Source of the DNA: Streptomyces sp. NRRL S-455
GTDB taxonomy: Bacteria; Actinomycetota; Actinomycetes; Streptomycetales; Streptomycetaceae
Reading direction: 5' to 3'
Length of the DNA: 64,000 nucleotides
NCBI RefSeq assembly: GCF_000717875.1
Contig: NZ_JOCT01000023.1
Span: forward strand, 62,001-126,000
A program made the translations under genes and the position numbers. The notes under the pieces are model-generated. The model ran no database searches. It was given only the letters and a program-made list of their open reading frames with translations, and was not told the DNA's origin. Below are positions 33,304-43,788 of this stretch, piece after piece. Within the stretch, counting starts at the first letter, position 1; each line of letters starts with the position of its first letter.

Positions 33304-34440
33304 ATGTCTGCCGAGAGCACGCCGGGCCCGGGCATACCGGGCGGGACCGGCACCAACGGACCGCGCCACCGCGCCAAGGGACGACGCCGCAAGCCCCGCA
33401 CGCGCCACAAGGGCTTGATGATCACGGCCTGGACCGCGGCGGGCATCGTCGTCCTCGGCGGCACCGGGGCGGGGTACCTGTACTTCAAGCTCAACGGCAA
33501 CCTCAAGAGCGTCGACATCGACCAGGCCCTCGGCACCGACCGGCCCGAGAAGGCCGACAACGGCTCCGAGAACATCCTCGTCCTCGGCTCCGACACCCGC
33601 GCCGGCGGCAACAAGAAGCTCGGCGGCGGCACCGACGACGGCAGCGCCCGCTCCGACACGGCGATGATCGTGCACGTCCACAAGGGCCACAAGAAGGCCA
33701 GCGTGGTCTCCATCCCGCGCGACACCCTCATCGACCGGCCCTCGTGCAGCGACACCAAGGGCGACGAGCACCCCGCGGCGAAGGACGTGATGTTCAACTC
33801 CGCGTACTCGACGGGCGGGGCCGCCTGCGCCGTGAAGACCGTCGAGTCGATCACCGACCTGCGCATGGACCACTACCTGGAGGTCGACTTCGCCGGCTTC
33901 CAGAGGCTCGTCGACGACCTCGGCGGCGTCGAGGTCACCACGACCAAGGCCATCGACGACCCCGACAGCCACCTGAAGCTGAAGGCCGGCACCCACAGAC
34001 TCGACGGGGAGCAGGCCCTCGGCCTGGTCCGCACCCGCCACGGCGTCGGCGACGGCTCCGACCTCGGCCGCATCCAGCTCCAGCAGGCCTTCATCAAGGC
34101 CCTGCTGCACCAGGTCAAGGACGTCGGCGTCTTCAGTGACCCCAAGAAGCTGCTCGACCTCGCGGAGACCGCGACCAAGACGGTGACGACCGACTCCGAC
34201 CTCGGCTCGGTCAACGACCTCGCGTCCTTCGCGAACGGCCTCAAGAGCATCAGCCCCTCCGGCATGAACATGGTCACGATGCCGGTGGCCTACGACCCGG
34301 CCGACCCCAACCGCGTCCTCCTCCAGAAGAAGAAGGCCCAGGAGATCTGGACCGCCCTGGCGCACGACAAGCCGATCCCGGCGAGCGCGACGAAGGGCAC
34401 CGCGACCGGTGAGGCCAAGGGCGTGGTGAACGCCGAGTAG
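33304..34440 (+). CDS. LCP (LytR-CpsA-Psr) family protein
   Basis: 378 aa. Basic cytoplasmic N-terminus ([11 protein letters not shown]), one membrane segment ([20 protein letters not shown]) and an extracellular LCP domain. Motifs: [11 protein letters not shown] near residue 93, the SDTAMIVHV segment, [11 protein letters not shown] with the phosphate-binding arginine, and [19 protein letters not shown] enzymes transfer undecaprenyl-linked polymers such as teichoic acids to peptidoglycan. The WecA-like gene at 39.8 kb makes lipid-linked substrates of this type. Monocistronic by its spacing. Confidence 0.92.
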   Translation: MSAESTPGPGIPGGTGTNGPRHRAKGRRRKPRTRHKGLMITAWTAAGIVVLGGTGAGYLYFKLNGNLKSVDIDQALGTDRPEKADNGSENILVLGSDTRAGGNKKLGGGTDDGSARSDTAMIVHVHKGHKKASVVSIPRDTLIDRPSCSDTKGDEHPAAKDVMFNSAYSTGGAACAVKTVESITDLRMDHYLEVDFAGFQRLVDDLGGVEVTTTKAIDDPDSHLKLKAGTHRLDGEQALGLVRTRHGVGDGSDLGRIQLQQAFIKALLHQVKDVGVFSDPKKLLDLAETATKTVTTDSDLGSVNDLASFANGLKSISPSGMNMVTMPVAYDPADPNRVLLQKKKAQEIWTALAHDKPIPASATKGTATGEAKGVVNAE

Positions 34441-34506
34441 GGGGCGCGGGGCTGTATCGGTGTGCGGCTCCGCCGCGGGGCGCGAACAACACCCACCGGC
34501 CCGCGG

Positions 34507-34532
34507 GGAACAAACGACGGCAACCCCCGGTT
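34507..34532 (+). promoter_or_regulatory. SigR-type promoter upstream of rpmE
   Basis: GGAAC (34507-34511), exactly 18 bases, then GTT (34530-34532), the pattern of Streptomyces SigR promoters (GGAAT/C-N18-GTT). rpmE is a known member of the S. coelicolor SigR disulphide-stress regulon, which supports the call. The start codon lies about 105 bases further. Confidence 0.65.
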
Positions 34533-34636
34533 TTGGGAGTAGGCCCCAGTCCTGGCAGACTGGTACGTCGGCTCCGGTTCACGCTCCCGCATCCCGCGGC
34601 GGCGACCCGGCGCCCTCCCGAAACCTAGGAGACACC

Positions 34637-34858
34637 TTGAAGCGCGACATCCACCCCGAGTACGTCGAGACGCAGGTCAGCTGCACCTGCGGCGCGTCGT
34701 TCACCACTCGCAGCACCATCGAGTCCGGCACCATCCGCGCCGACGTCTGCTCCGAGTGCCACCCGTTCTACACGGGCAAGCAGAAGATCCTCGACACCGG
34801 TGGCCGTGTGGCCCGCTTCGAGGCCCGCTTCGGCAAGGCCGCCGGCTCCAAGAAGTAG
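34637..34858 (+). CDS. rpmE: 50S ribosomal protein L31 (zinc-binding form)
   Basis: 73 aa from TTG 34637, with TAGGAGA as ribosome binding site; the first residues ([13 protein letters not shown]) fix the start. Four cysteines (SCTCGASF near 16-18, [15 protein letters not shown] near 37-40) form the zinc site of the C+ form of L31. In zinc shortage this form is replaced by a zinc-free paralogue encoded elsewhere. A SigR-like promoter lies upstream. Confidence 0.97.
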   Translation: MKRDIHPEYVETQVSCTCGASFTTRSTIESGTIRADVCSECHPFYTGKQKILDTGGRVARFEARFGKAAGSKK

Positions 34859-34963
34859 CGAGCCTCAATTCGCCGGTCCACGGACGCGCCCCCTCACCGG
34901 GCGCTCCGGGACCGGCGTTTTTGGTCGCCCGCCCTTCACCCCGTCCGTACACAGGAGCCCAAG

Positions 34964-36040
<1,077 letters not shown>

Positions 36041-36073
36041 GACCGTAGGAGTACCGAGTACCGGAGGACTTGC

Positions 36074-36955
36074 GTGCAGCAGTCATTTGGGGGGCGACCC
36101 CCAAGCCCCCGCAGCGTGCTGCTCGCGGAGGTGGCCCAGGCCACCCAGCGGCTCGCCGACGCAGGCGTGCCCTCGCCGCGCACCGACGCGGAGGAACTCG
36201 CCGCGTTCGTGCACGGCGTCAAGCGCGGCGAGCTGCACTCCGTCAAGGACTCCGACTTCGACGCCCGCTACTGGGAGGTCATCGCCCGCCGCGAGGCCCG
36301 CGAGCCGCTCCAGCACATCACCGGGCGGGCCTACTTCCGCTACCTGGAACTCCAGGTCGGCCCCGGGGTGTTCGTGCCGCGGCCCGAGACCGAGTCCGTG
36401 GTCGGCTGGGCCATAGACGCCGTGCGGGCCATGGACGTCGTCGAGCCGTGCATCGTCGACCTGTGCACCGGCTCCGGCGCCATCGCGCTCGCCCTCGCCC
36501 AGGAGGTGCCGCGCTCGCGCGTGTACGCCGTGGAGCTGTCCGAGGACGCCCTCAGGTGGACCCGCAAGAACGTCGAGGGGTCCAGGGTCGAGCTGCGCCA
36601 GGGAGACGCGCTGTCGGCCTTCCCGGACCTCGACGGCCAGGTCGACCTGGTCATCTCCAACCCGCCGTACATCCCGCTCACCGAGTGGGAGTACGTCGCC
36701 CCCGAGGCGCGGGACTACGACCCCGGCATGGCCCTGTTCTCCGGCGAGGACGGACTCGACCTCATCCGCGGCCTGGAGCGCACCGCACACCGGCTGCTGC
36801 GCCCCGGCGGCGTGGTCGTCGTGGAGCACGCCGACACCCAGGGCGGCCAGGTGCCGTGGATCTTCACCGAGGAGCGGGGCTGGGCCGACGCGGCCGACCA
36901 CCCGGACCTCAACAACCGCCCCCGGTTCGCGACGGCCCGCAAGGCACTGCCGTGA
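36074..36955 (+). CDS. prmC: Release factor glutamine methyltransferase PrmC (HemK)
   Basis: 293 aa. GTG 36074 has a GGAGGA site five bases upstream. Methylates the GGQ glutamine of release factors using S-adenosylmethionine. SAM-binding VDLCTGSGAIALALA near residue 128-142, and the catalytic NPPY in LVISNPPYIPLTEWEY near 190-205. The first 15 residues (QQSFGGRPPSPRS) are odd: they are encoded by a palindrome of a kind otherwise intergenic (36087-36104), and the conserved protein begins at LLAEVAQATQRL. Cotranscribed with prfA. Confidence 0.95.
   Translation: MQQSFGGRPPSPRSVLLAEVAQATQRLADAGVPSPRTDAEELAAFVHGVKRGELHSVKDSDFDARYWEVIARREAREPLQHITGRAYFRYLELQVGPGVFVPRPETESVVGWAIDAVRAMDVVEPCIVDLCTGSGAIALALAQEVPRSRVYAVELSEDALRWTRKNVEGSRVELRQGDALSAFPDLDGQVDLVISNPPYIPLTEWEYVAPEARDYDPGMALFSGEDGLDLIRGLERTAHRLLRPGGVVVVEHADTQGGQVPWIFTEERGWADAADHPDLNNRPRFATARKALP
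36087..36104. repeat. GGGGG-type palindrome inside the prmC start
   Basis: TTGGGGG and CCCCCAA arms around GCGA. A similar element (CTGGGGG TCG CCCCCAG) occurs upstream of atpA at 44662-44678. Such elements are usually intergenic in Streptomyces; here it is translated. Confidence 0.7.
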
Positions 36956-37007
36956 CCGTCCCCCAGACTCTTTCCCAGACGTACGTGTACGAGGAGGCCC
37001 GCTAGAT

Positions 37008-37655
37008 ATGGCACGGCGATACGACACCAACGACGCGACCGACCGCACGACCGGTCTGCGCGAAGCCGCGTCCGCCGTCCGCCGTGGCGAGCTGGTCGTC
37101 CTCCCGACCGACACGGTGTACGGCATCGGCGCGGACGCCTTCTCCTCGGAGGCCGTCGCCGACCTGCTGGACGCCAAGGGCCGGGGCCGCAACATGCCCA
37201 CGCCCGTCCTCATCGGCTCCCCGAACACACTGCACGGGCTCGTCACCGACTTCTCCGAGCTGGCCTGGGAGCTGGTCGACGCCTTCTGGCCCGGCGCGCT
37301 GACGCTCGTCGCAAAGCACCAGCCGTCCCTCCAGTGGGACCTCGGGGACACCAGGGGCACCGTCGCCGTGCGCATGCCTCTGCACCCGGTCGCCATCGAG
37401 CTGCTCACCGAGGTCGGCCCGATGGCCGTGTCCTCCGCCAACCTCACCGGCCACCCCGCGCCGGAGGACTGCGACGCCGCGCAGGAGATGCTCGGCGACT
37501 CCGTCTCCGTCTACCTGGACGGCGGCCCGACCCCCGGCATCGTGCCGTCCTCGATCGTCGACGTGACCCGTGAGGTGCCGCTGCTGCTGCGCGCGGGCGC
37601 CATCTCCGCGGACGAGCTGCGAAAGGTCGTACCCGACCTCGAGGTGGCGAATTGA
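37008..37655 (+). CDS. tsaC: L-threonylcarbamoyladenylate synthase
   Basis: 215 aa from ATG 37008. Makes threonylcarbamoyl-AMP for the t6A modification of ANN-decoding tRNAs. YrdC/Sua5 fold: ELVVLPTDTVYGIGADAF near residue 26-43, KGRGRNMPTPVLI, RGTVAVRMPLHP and PMAVSSANLTGHP. The short (TsaC) form without a Sua5 extension. Its stop overlaps the next start (TTGA). Substrate threonine is made by the hom-thr genes nearby. Confidence 0.94.
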   Translation: MARRYDTNDATDRTTGLREAASAVRRGELVVLPTDTVYGIGADAFSSEAVADLLDAKGRGRNMPTPVLIGSPNTLHGLVTDFSELAWELVDAFWPGALTLVAKHQPSLQWDLGDTRGTVAVRMPLHPVAIELLTEVGPMAVSSANLTGHPAPEDCDAAQEMLGDSVSVYLDGGPTPGIVPSSIVDVTREVPLLLRAGAISADELRKVVPDLEVAN

Positions 37656-38332
37656 CGGCCCCTGGAGCGGGGCGTGGCATAGGCAACGGGGAAAGCGCGG
37701 CGGAGATCACGACGACGTTCGTGGGGCTTCCGCGTGACAGCTTCCGCATCCTCCACGTCAGCACCGGCAATGTATGCCGCTCGCCCATCACCGAGCGGCT
37801 GACCCGCCATTTCGTCAAGGAGCGGCTCGGCATCCTGGGCGGCGGGCTGATCGTGGAGAGCGCGGGCACCTGGGGTCATGAGGGCGCGCCCATGGAGTCC
37901 CACGCGGAGACCGTCCTGGCCGACTTCGGCGCGGACGCCTCCGGATTCACCGGCCGCGAGCTCCTCGACGAGCACGTGATCCGCGCCGACCTGGTGCTGA
38001 CCGCCACCCGGGACCACCGGGCGCAGGTCATCTCGATGGGCCACTCGGCGGGCCTGCGCACCTTCACCCTCAAGGAGTTCACCCGCCTGGTGAAGGCCAT
38101 CGACCCGGCGACCCTGCCGCCCCTGGAGGAGGGCGTGGTCGTCCGCGCCCGGGCCCTGGTGCGGGCCGCGGCGGCTCTACGCGGGTGGCTGCTGGCGCCG
38201 AACGCCGAGGCTGACGAGGTGTACGACCCGTACGGGGCGCCCCTGACGTTCTTCCGTTCCATCGGGGACGAGATACACCAGGCGCTCGACCCGGTCGTCA
38301 CGGCCCTGACGGGCGTCCCCGCACGGACGTAA
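37652..38332 (+). CDS. Low-molecular-weight phosphatase-like protein with Ser in place of catalytic Cys
   Basis: 226 aa from TTG 37652, which overlaps the tsaC stop (TTGA). The LMW protein-tyrosine phosphatase loop CxxGNxCRS appears as HVSTGNVCRSPITERL (residues 35-50), so the nucleophile position (S37) is serine while C42 and R43 are kept. The DP general-acid loop near the C-terminus (YDPYGAPLTFF) is present. Family knowledge says the first cysteine is essential, so the protein may be a pseudophosphatase or bind phosphorylated partners. The codon (AGC) is unambiguous in the sequence. Coupled to tsaC and in the same run of genes as glyA and the WecA-like gene. Confidence 0.85.
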   Translation: MTAPGAGRGIGNGESAAEITTTFVGLPRDSFRILHVSTGNVCRSPITERLTRHFVKERLGILGGGLIVESAGTWGHEGAPMESHAETVLADFGADASGFTGRELLDEHVIRADLVLTATRDHRAQVISMGHSAGLRTFTLKEFTRLVKAIDPATLPPLEEGVVVRARALVRAAAALRGWLLAPNAEADEVYDPYGAPLTFFRSIGDEIHQALDPVVTALTGVPART

Positions 38333-38403
38333 CGACCGAGCGCCCCAGGGGCCCCGGGCCTACATTGGACGTACGTCACCGTCGACGCCGCCCGGAGCCC
38401 ACC

Positions 38404-39642
38404 ATGACGGTCACCCCTGCCATCGAGGCCGACGTCCTGCGCCACCAGGACCCCGAGCTCGCCGACATCCTGCTCGGGGAGCGGGAACGGCGGTCGACGA
38501 CGCTCCAGCTGAACGCCGCGGAGAACTTCAGCTCGCCGGCCGTGCTCGCCGCCCTCGGCTCACCGCTCGCCGACAAGTACGCGGAGGGGTATCCGGGAGC
38601 CCGGCACCACGGTGGCTGCGAGATGGCCGACGTCGCCGAACGCCTCGCCGTGGACCGGGCCAGGGCCCTGTTCGGTGCCGACCACGCCAACGTCCAGCCG
38701 TACTCGGGCTCTTCGGCGGTGCTGGCCGCCTACGCCGCCCTGCTGCGCCCCGGCGACACCGTCCTGGCCCTCGGCCTGCACCACGGCGGCCACCTCACGC
38801 ACGGCTCGCCCGCCAACTTCTCCGGCCGCTGGTTCGACTTCGTCGGGTACGGCGTGGAGGCCGAGTCCGGGTTCATCGACCACGAGCAGGTGCGCACCCT
38901 GGCCCGCACGCGCCGTCCCAGGGCGATCGTGTGCGGTTCGATCGCCTACCCCCGGCACCTGGACTACGCGTTCTTCCGCGAGGTCGCCGACGAGGTGGGC
39001 GCCTACCTCATCGCGGACGCCGCGCACCCCATCGGGCTGGTCGCCGGGAGAGCGGCGCCGAACCCGGTGCCGTACGCGGACATCGTCTGTGCGACGACCC
39101 ACAAGGTGCTGCGGGGGCCGCGCGGCGGCATGATCCTGTGCCGTGCGGAACTGGCCGAGCGGGTCGACCGGGCCGTGTTCCCTTTCACACAGGGCGGTGC
39201 GCACATGCACACCGTCGCCGCCAAGGCGGTCGCGTTCGGGGAGGCGGCGACACCGGCGTTCTCCGCGTACGCCCATCAGGTGGTCGCCAACGCGAGGGTG
39301 CTCGCGGCCCGGCTGGCCGCAGAGGGCCTGGTCGTCACCACCGGCGGCACGGACACCCACCTGATCACCGCCGACCCGGCGCCGCTCGGCGTCGACGGAC
39401 GCACCGCACGCGGCCGTCTCGCCGCGGCCGGCCTGGTCCTGGACTGCTGTGCGCTGCCTCACGGTGACGCCCGGGGACTGCGGCTCGGCACCGCCGCGAT
39501 CACCACGCAGGGCATGGGTGAGGCGGAGATGGCGCGGATCGCCGAGCTGCTCACAGGGGTGCTCAGGGGCGTGACCGGGACCGCGAGGGCCCGTGAAGAT
39601 GTGCGGGAGCTGGCCGGTGGATTTCCGCCGTATCCGGCTTGA
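38404..39642 (+). CDS. glyA: Serine hydroxymethyltransferase-family protein (second-type paralogue)
   Basis: 412 aa from ATG 38404. A PLP fold I enzyme converting serine and tetrahydrofolate to glycine and methylene-THF, if active. QLNAAENFSSPAVLAALGSP, KYAEGYPGARHHGG, a PLP-lysine segment CATTHKVLRGPRGGMIL near residue 235 and HVDTH-like GGTDTHLI all fit. Odd: the usual QPHSG histidine is tyrosine (NVQPYSGSSA), and several other blocks are divergent, so this is likely a paralogue rather than the main GlyA. Between the phosphatase-like gene and the WecA-like gene. Confidence 0.85.
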   Translation: MTVTPAIEADVLRHQDPELADILLGERERRSTTLQLNAAENFSSPAVLAALGSPLADKYAEGYPGARHHGGCEMADVAERLAVDRARALFGADHANVQPYSGSSAVLAAYAALLRPGDTVLALGLHHGGHLTHGSPANFSGRWFDFVGYGVEAESGFIDHEQVRTLARTRRPRAIVCGSIAYPRHLDYAFFREVADEVGAYLIADAAHPIGLVAGRAAPNPVPYADIVCATTHKVLRGPRGGMILCRAELAERVDRAVFPFTQGGAHMHTVAAKAVAFGEAATPAFSAYAHQVVANARVLAARLAAEGLVVTTGGTDTHLITADPAPLGVDGRTARGRLAAAGLVLDCCALPHGDARGLRLGTAAITTQGMGEAEMARIAELLTGVLRGVTGTARAREDVRELAGGFPPYPA

Positions 39643-39771
39643 GTCGGGGTAAGCGCACCAGGGTGCACAGCTACTCGTGCAACCATCGTCGCTACCCGGA
39701 AGTCCTCACACGTATGCGCGCATCGCTAGGGTGTGGGGCTGAGATGCCAGCGAGACCTGTGGGGAATGCCC

Positions 39772-41118
39772 GTGCGTGAATACCTGCTGACGCTCTGCAT
39801 CACGGCCGCGGTGACGTATCTGCTGACAGGGCCGGTACGGAAGTTCGCGATCGTGGCCGGAGCGATGCCGGAGATCCGGGCACGTGACGTGCACCGGGAA
39901 CCCACTCCGCGGCTCGGCGGTATCGCGATGTTCTTCGGCCTGTGCGCGGGCCTGCTGGTCGCCGACCATCTGACCAACCTCAACCAGGTGTTCGTGACGT
40001 CGAACGAACCTCGGGCGCTGCTCTCGGGCGCGGCCCTGATCTGGCTGATGGGCGTGCTGGACGACAAGTTCGAGCTGGGCGCCCTGATCAAGCTGGGCGG
40101 CCAGATGATCGCGGCCGGCGTCATGATCCTGCAGGGCCTGACGATTCTGTGGCTGCCCATCCCCGGTGTCGGGACGGTCTCCGTCACCCCGTGGCAGGGC
40201 AACCTGCTCACCGTGGCTCTCGTGGTCATCACCATCAACGCGGTCAACTTCGTCGACGGTCTCGACGGCTTGGCGGCAGGGATGGTGTGCATCGCCGCAG
40301 CGGCGTTCTTCCTGTACACCTACCGGATCTGGTACGGCTACGGTGCCGAGGCGGCGGCCCCCGCGACCTTGTTCTCCGCCGTGCTCATGGGGATGTGCCT
40401 GGGCTTCCTGCCGCACAACATGCACCCCGCCCGGATTTTCATGGGTGACTCCGGGTCCATGCTGATCGGTCTGGTCCTCGCGGCGAGCGCGGTGTCCGTC
40501 ACCGGCCAGTTGGACGTGGAGGCGCTCAACGTCAACCTCGGTGGCGACCGGGAAACGACCCACGCGATGCTTCCCGTCTTCATCCCCCTGCTGATGCCGC
40601 TGACCATCATCGCGGTGCCGGCCGCCGACCTGATCCTGGCGATCGTGCGCCGCACCTGGCGCGGCCAGTCCCCGTTCGCCGCCGACCGCGGCCACCTGCA
40701 CCACCGCCTGCTGGAGATCGGCCACTCGCACAGCCGCGCGGTGCTGATCATGTACTTCTGGTCGGCGCTGATCGCCTTCGGCGCGCTCGCCTATTCGGTC
40801 AACTCGGCGTCCATGTGGATCGTGCTCGGCGTCGTGTTCCTCAGCGCGATCGGCCTCATCCTGCTTCTGCTGCCGCGCTTCACACCGCGCGCCCCGCGCT
40901 GGATGGAGCACTTCGTGCCGCCGCGCTACCGCAGGCGCGGCGAGGTGGCGGCCGTGGCTCCCGAGGCCTCGACGCCGGCCTCCACCGCCGAACAGCCGGC
41001 CGCCGTCGCGCACGAGAACCGCCCGCCGGCGGTGTCCGGGGTCGCCGGAGTCAACGGGGCGACCGCCATCGGCGCCCGTGCGCATCTGGCCGACCGGCGC
41101 AAGGCCGGGACAAGGTAA
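39772..41118 (+). CDS. wecA: MraY/WecA-family undecaprenyl-phosphate glycosyl-1-phosphate transferase
   Basis: 448 aa. GTG 39772 is preferred: the TGGGGA site stands 7 bases upstream, while ATG 39766 is too close to it. About eleven membrane helices. Motifs of the family: RDVHREPTPRLGGIAMF, LMGVLDDKFELGALIK (DDK), NAVNFVDGLDGLAAG and FMGDSGSMLIG, and HLHHRLLEIGHS with the conserved histidines. It probably starts lipid-linked cell-wall glycan synthesis by moving GlcNAc-1-P to undecaprenyl phosphate. The same gene precedes the ATP synthase operon in mycobacteria (Rv1302). Alanine/proline-rich C-terminal tail. Confidence 0.9.
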   Translation: MREYLLTLCITAAVTYLLTGPVRKFAIVAGAMPEIRARDVHREPTPRLGGIAMFFGLCAGLLVADHLTNLNQVFVTSNEPRALLSGAALIWLMGVLDDKFELGALIKLGGQMIAAGVMILQGLTILWLPIPGVGTVSVTPWQGNLLTVALVVITINAVNFVDGLDGLAAGMVCIAAAAFFLYTYRIWYGYGAEAAAPATLFSAVLMGMCLGFLPHNMHPARIFMGDSGSMLIGLVLAASAVSVTGQLDVEALNVNLGGDRETTHAMLPVFIPLLMPLTIIAVPAADLILAIVRRTWRGQSPFAADRGHLHHRLLEIGHSHSRAVLIMYFWSALIAFGALAYSVNSASMWIVLGVVFLSAIGLILLLLPRFTPRAPRWMEHFVPPRYRRRGEVAAVAPEASTPASTAEQPAAVAHENRPPAVSGVAGVNGATAIGARAHLADRRKAGTR

Positions 41119-41416
41119 GAATCTGACTAGAGCATTGCCAAGTCGTGGGGTTGTGATGGGGGAGCGAACCGCCCTAATACCAGACAAGTCGGCGCCGTTC
41201 TCGCTCAGACGCGCATGTTCACTCTCATGTGTGACGGTGCGCACACCTTCAGGTAAAGACTGCATCAAATAGTTTGTGATACGGTTCACGAGAACCCCCC
41301 GGATAGAGCCGAAGGGCCGTAGTGCGACGGTCCATTGGTGTGAGGTCTCCACTCAGCCCGGGACTACGCTCGTCCATGACGACACCCCTGCCCCCTGCGA
41401 AAGCGGAGTTGCCGCC
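41119..41416 (+). promoter_or_regulatory. Leader of the ATP synthase operon
   Basis: About 300 bases without a supported gene. Relatively AT-rich stretches (near 41255-41290, including ATCAAATAGTTTGTGATACGG) mark the likely main promoter, but no unique -35/-10 pair is convincing. Confidence 0.4.
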
Positions 41417-41854
41417 ATGCCGTCCAATGACGCCCGGAACCTTCTGCAGTGCGCTGTGCCCACAGCCGCTGCCGGTGCGGTCGCGGTCGCCGTCAGTGGC
41501 GTGGTGGCCGGAGGCAAGGGAGCCATCGGAGCCGCTGTCGGTACGGCGCTGGCCATCCTCTTCATGGGAATCGGCCTCTTCGTTCTCCAGTGGACGGCAA
41601 AAACGCTCCCGCAGTTGTTCCAGGCCATGGGCCTGATGCTCTACATGGCCCAGCTCCTGCTGCTCCTCATTTTCGTCGCCCTCTTCAAGGGCACCTCTCT
41701 CTTCGATCCGAAGGCGTTCGCCGCCGGGATCATCGTCGCGACCGTCGTGTGGATGGCTGCGCAGGCTCGTGCGCACATGAAGGCCAAGATCTTCTACATC
41801 GACCCGGACTCCGCGAAGAGTGAGAAGCCGGAGAAGACCGGGCCGTCGTCGTGA
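41417..41854 (+). CDS. atpI: ATP synthase protein I
   Basis: 145 aa from ATG 41417. Four membrane helices (VPTAAAGAVAVAVSGVVAGG, IGAAVGTALAILFMGIGLFV, MLYMAQLLLLLIFVALFKG, AAGIIVATVVWMAAQ). AtpI aids c-ring assembly and is encoded first in many atp operons, as here. Moderately conserved; the call relies on topology and position directly before atpB. Confidence 0.85.
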   Translation: MPSNDARNLLQCAVPTAAAGAVAVAVSGVVAGGKGAIGAAVGTALAILFMGIGLFVLQWTAKTLPQLFQAMGLMLYMAQLLLLLIFVALFKGTSLFDPKAFAAGIIVATVVWMAAQARAHMKAKIFYIDPDSAKSEKPEKTGPSS

Positions 41855-42079
41855 GGAGTAGGGGCGCGATAAAGAGCACTTCGAACTCCTGCTATCGTCC
41901 GGTGCCAACTGCGGCATCGCGGGCGCGGGCATCTGAGCTGACGCCTGCTCGAACGCGAGGCTCGATGCCCCCCAGCCGCCCTCACATCCGTAACACCAGT
42001 CCGGTGCCGATCCGCGGCTGCGCGCCGCGCCGACACAACGAGGTTGCCGTACCCATGCGTCACACCGAAGGAGCCCGCG

Positions 42080-42895
42080 GTGAGTGCTGACCAGACCCAG
42101 CTCGCCTTTGACTGGAGCTGTCGGATCATGTCCGACGGGTGTGGTTTTCCGGCACCGGGCCTGCACTCGTTCCTCTTCAAGCCGATCGCCACGGTTGGAG
42201 GGTTCGAGTTCAACAAGGTGATGCTGCTCGCCATCATCACCACGATCCTCGTCATCGGCTTCTTCTGGGCGGCCTTCGGCAAGGCCAAGGTGGTGCCGGG
42301 CAAGCTGCAGATGGTCGGTGAAGCCGGCTACGACTTCGTCCGCCGCGGCATCGTCTACGAGACCCTCGGAAAGAAGGAGGGCGAGAAGTACGTCCCCCTG
42401 ATGGTCTCGCTGTTCTTCTTCATCTGGATCATGAACATCTGGTCCGTGATCCCGCTGGCCCAGTTCCCGGTGTCGTCGATCATCGCGTTCCCGGCCGTCC
42501 TGGCCGTGATCGTCTACGTGACCTGGGTCTCGCTGACCTTCAAGCGGCACGGATTCGTCGGGTTCTTCAAGAACGTCACCGGCTACGACAAGTCGCTCGG
42601 CGGCGTGCTGCCGCTCGTGATGGTCATCGAGTTCTTCTCGAACCTGCTCGTCCGGCCGTTCACGCACGCGGTGCGACTCTTCGCCAACATGTTCGCCGGT
42701 CACCTGATGCTGGTGATGTTCACCGTCGCCTCCTGGTACCTGCTGAACAGCTGGATGATCCCGGCGGCCGGTGTCTCCTTCGTGATGACCATCGCCATGA
42801 TCGGCTTCGAGCTTTTCGTGCAGGCCGTCCAGGCGTACGTCTTCGTACTCCTCGCCTGCACGTACATCCAGGGCGCTCTGGCCGAGCACCACTGA
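42080..42895 (+). CDS. atpB: F0F1 ATP synthase subunit a
   Basis: 271 aa from GTG 42080 with GAAGGAG upstream. The stator half-channel subunit. VIEFFSNLLVRPFTHAVRLFANMFAGHLML contains the essential arginine (in AVRLFANM, near residue 205) facing the c-ring. Five to six membrane helices. Preceded by a 225-base gap after atpI that shows no gene and could hold a second promoter. Confidence 0.97.
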   Translation: MSADQTQLAFDWSCRIMSDGCGFPAPGLHSFLFKPIATVGGFEFNKVMLLAIITTILVIGFFWAAFGKAKVVPGKLQMVGEAGYDFVRRGIVYETLGKKEGEKYVPLMVSLFFFIWIMNIWSVIPLAQFPVSSIIAFPAVLAVIVYVTWVSLTFKRHGFVGFFKNVTGYDKSLGGVLPLVMVIEFFSNLLVRPFTHAVRLFANMFAGHLMLVMFTVASWYLLNSWMIPAAGVSFVMTIAMIGFELFVQAVQAYVFVLLACTYIQGALAEHH

Positions 42896-43201
<306 letters not shown>

Positions 43202-43239
43202 AAAATCCCTACCGACAGGCAACGACGAAAGGCACTGAT

Positions 43240-43788
43240 GTGATCGCCAACCTGGTACAGCTGGCGGCCGAGGAGGAGCAGAACCCGCTCGTTCCTCCGG
43301 GCCCCGAGCTGCTCGTCGGCACCATCGCCTTCGCCATCGTGTTCTTCTTCTTCTGGAAGAAGCTGCTTCCGAACATCAACAAGGTTCTGGAGGAGCGCCG
43401 CGCGGCGATCGAAGGCGGTATCGAAGAGGCCGAGACCATGAAGGTCGAGGCCCAGAGCGTCCTTGAGCAGTACAAGGCACAGCTCGCCGAGGCCCGGCAC
43501 GAGGCCGCGCGACTGCGCCAGGAGGCGCAGGAGCAGGGTGCCGCGCTCATCGCCGAGATGCGGGCCGAGGGCCAGCGTCAGCGCGAGGAGATCGTCGCCG
43601 CCGGTCACGCCCAGATCGAGGCCGACCGCAAGGCCGCCTCGTCCGCGCTCCGCCAGGACGTCGGCAAGCTCGCCACCGACCTGGCCGGCAAGCTCGTCGG
43701 CGAGTCCCTCGAGGACCACGCCCGCCAGAGCCGCGTGATCGACCGGTTCCTCGACGAGCTCGAGGAGAAGGCCGAGGCCGGGCGATGA
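43240..43788 (+). CDS. atpF: F0F1 ATP synthase subunit b
   Basis: 182 aa from GTG 43240; an ATG two bases earlier leads to an immediate stop. One membrane helix (LLVGTIAFAIVFFFFWKKLLP) and a long charged coiled coil that forms the peripheral stalk. The stop overlaps the atpH start (ATGA). Confidence 0.96.
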   Translation: MIANLVQLAAEEEQNPLVPPGPELLVGTIAFAIVFFFFWKKLLPNINKVLEERRAAIEGGIEEAETMKVEAQSVLEQYKAQLAEARHEAARLRQEAQEQGAALIAEMRAEGQRQREEIVAAGHAQIEADRKAASSALRQDVGKLATDLAGKLVGESLEDHARQSRVIDRFLDELEEKAEAGR

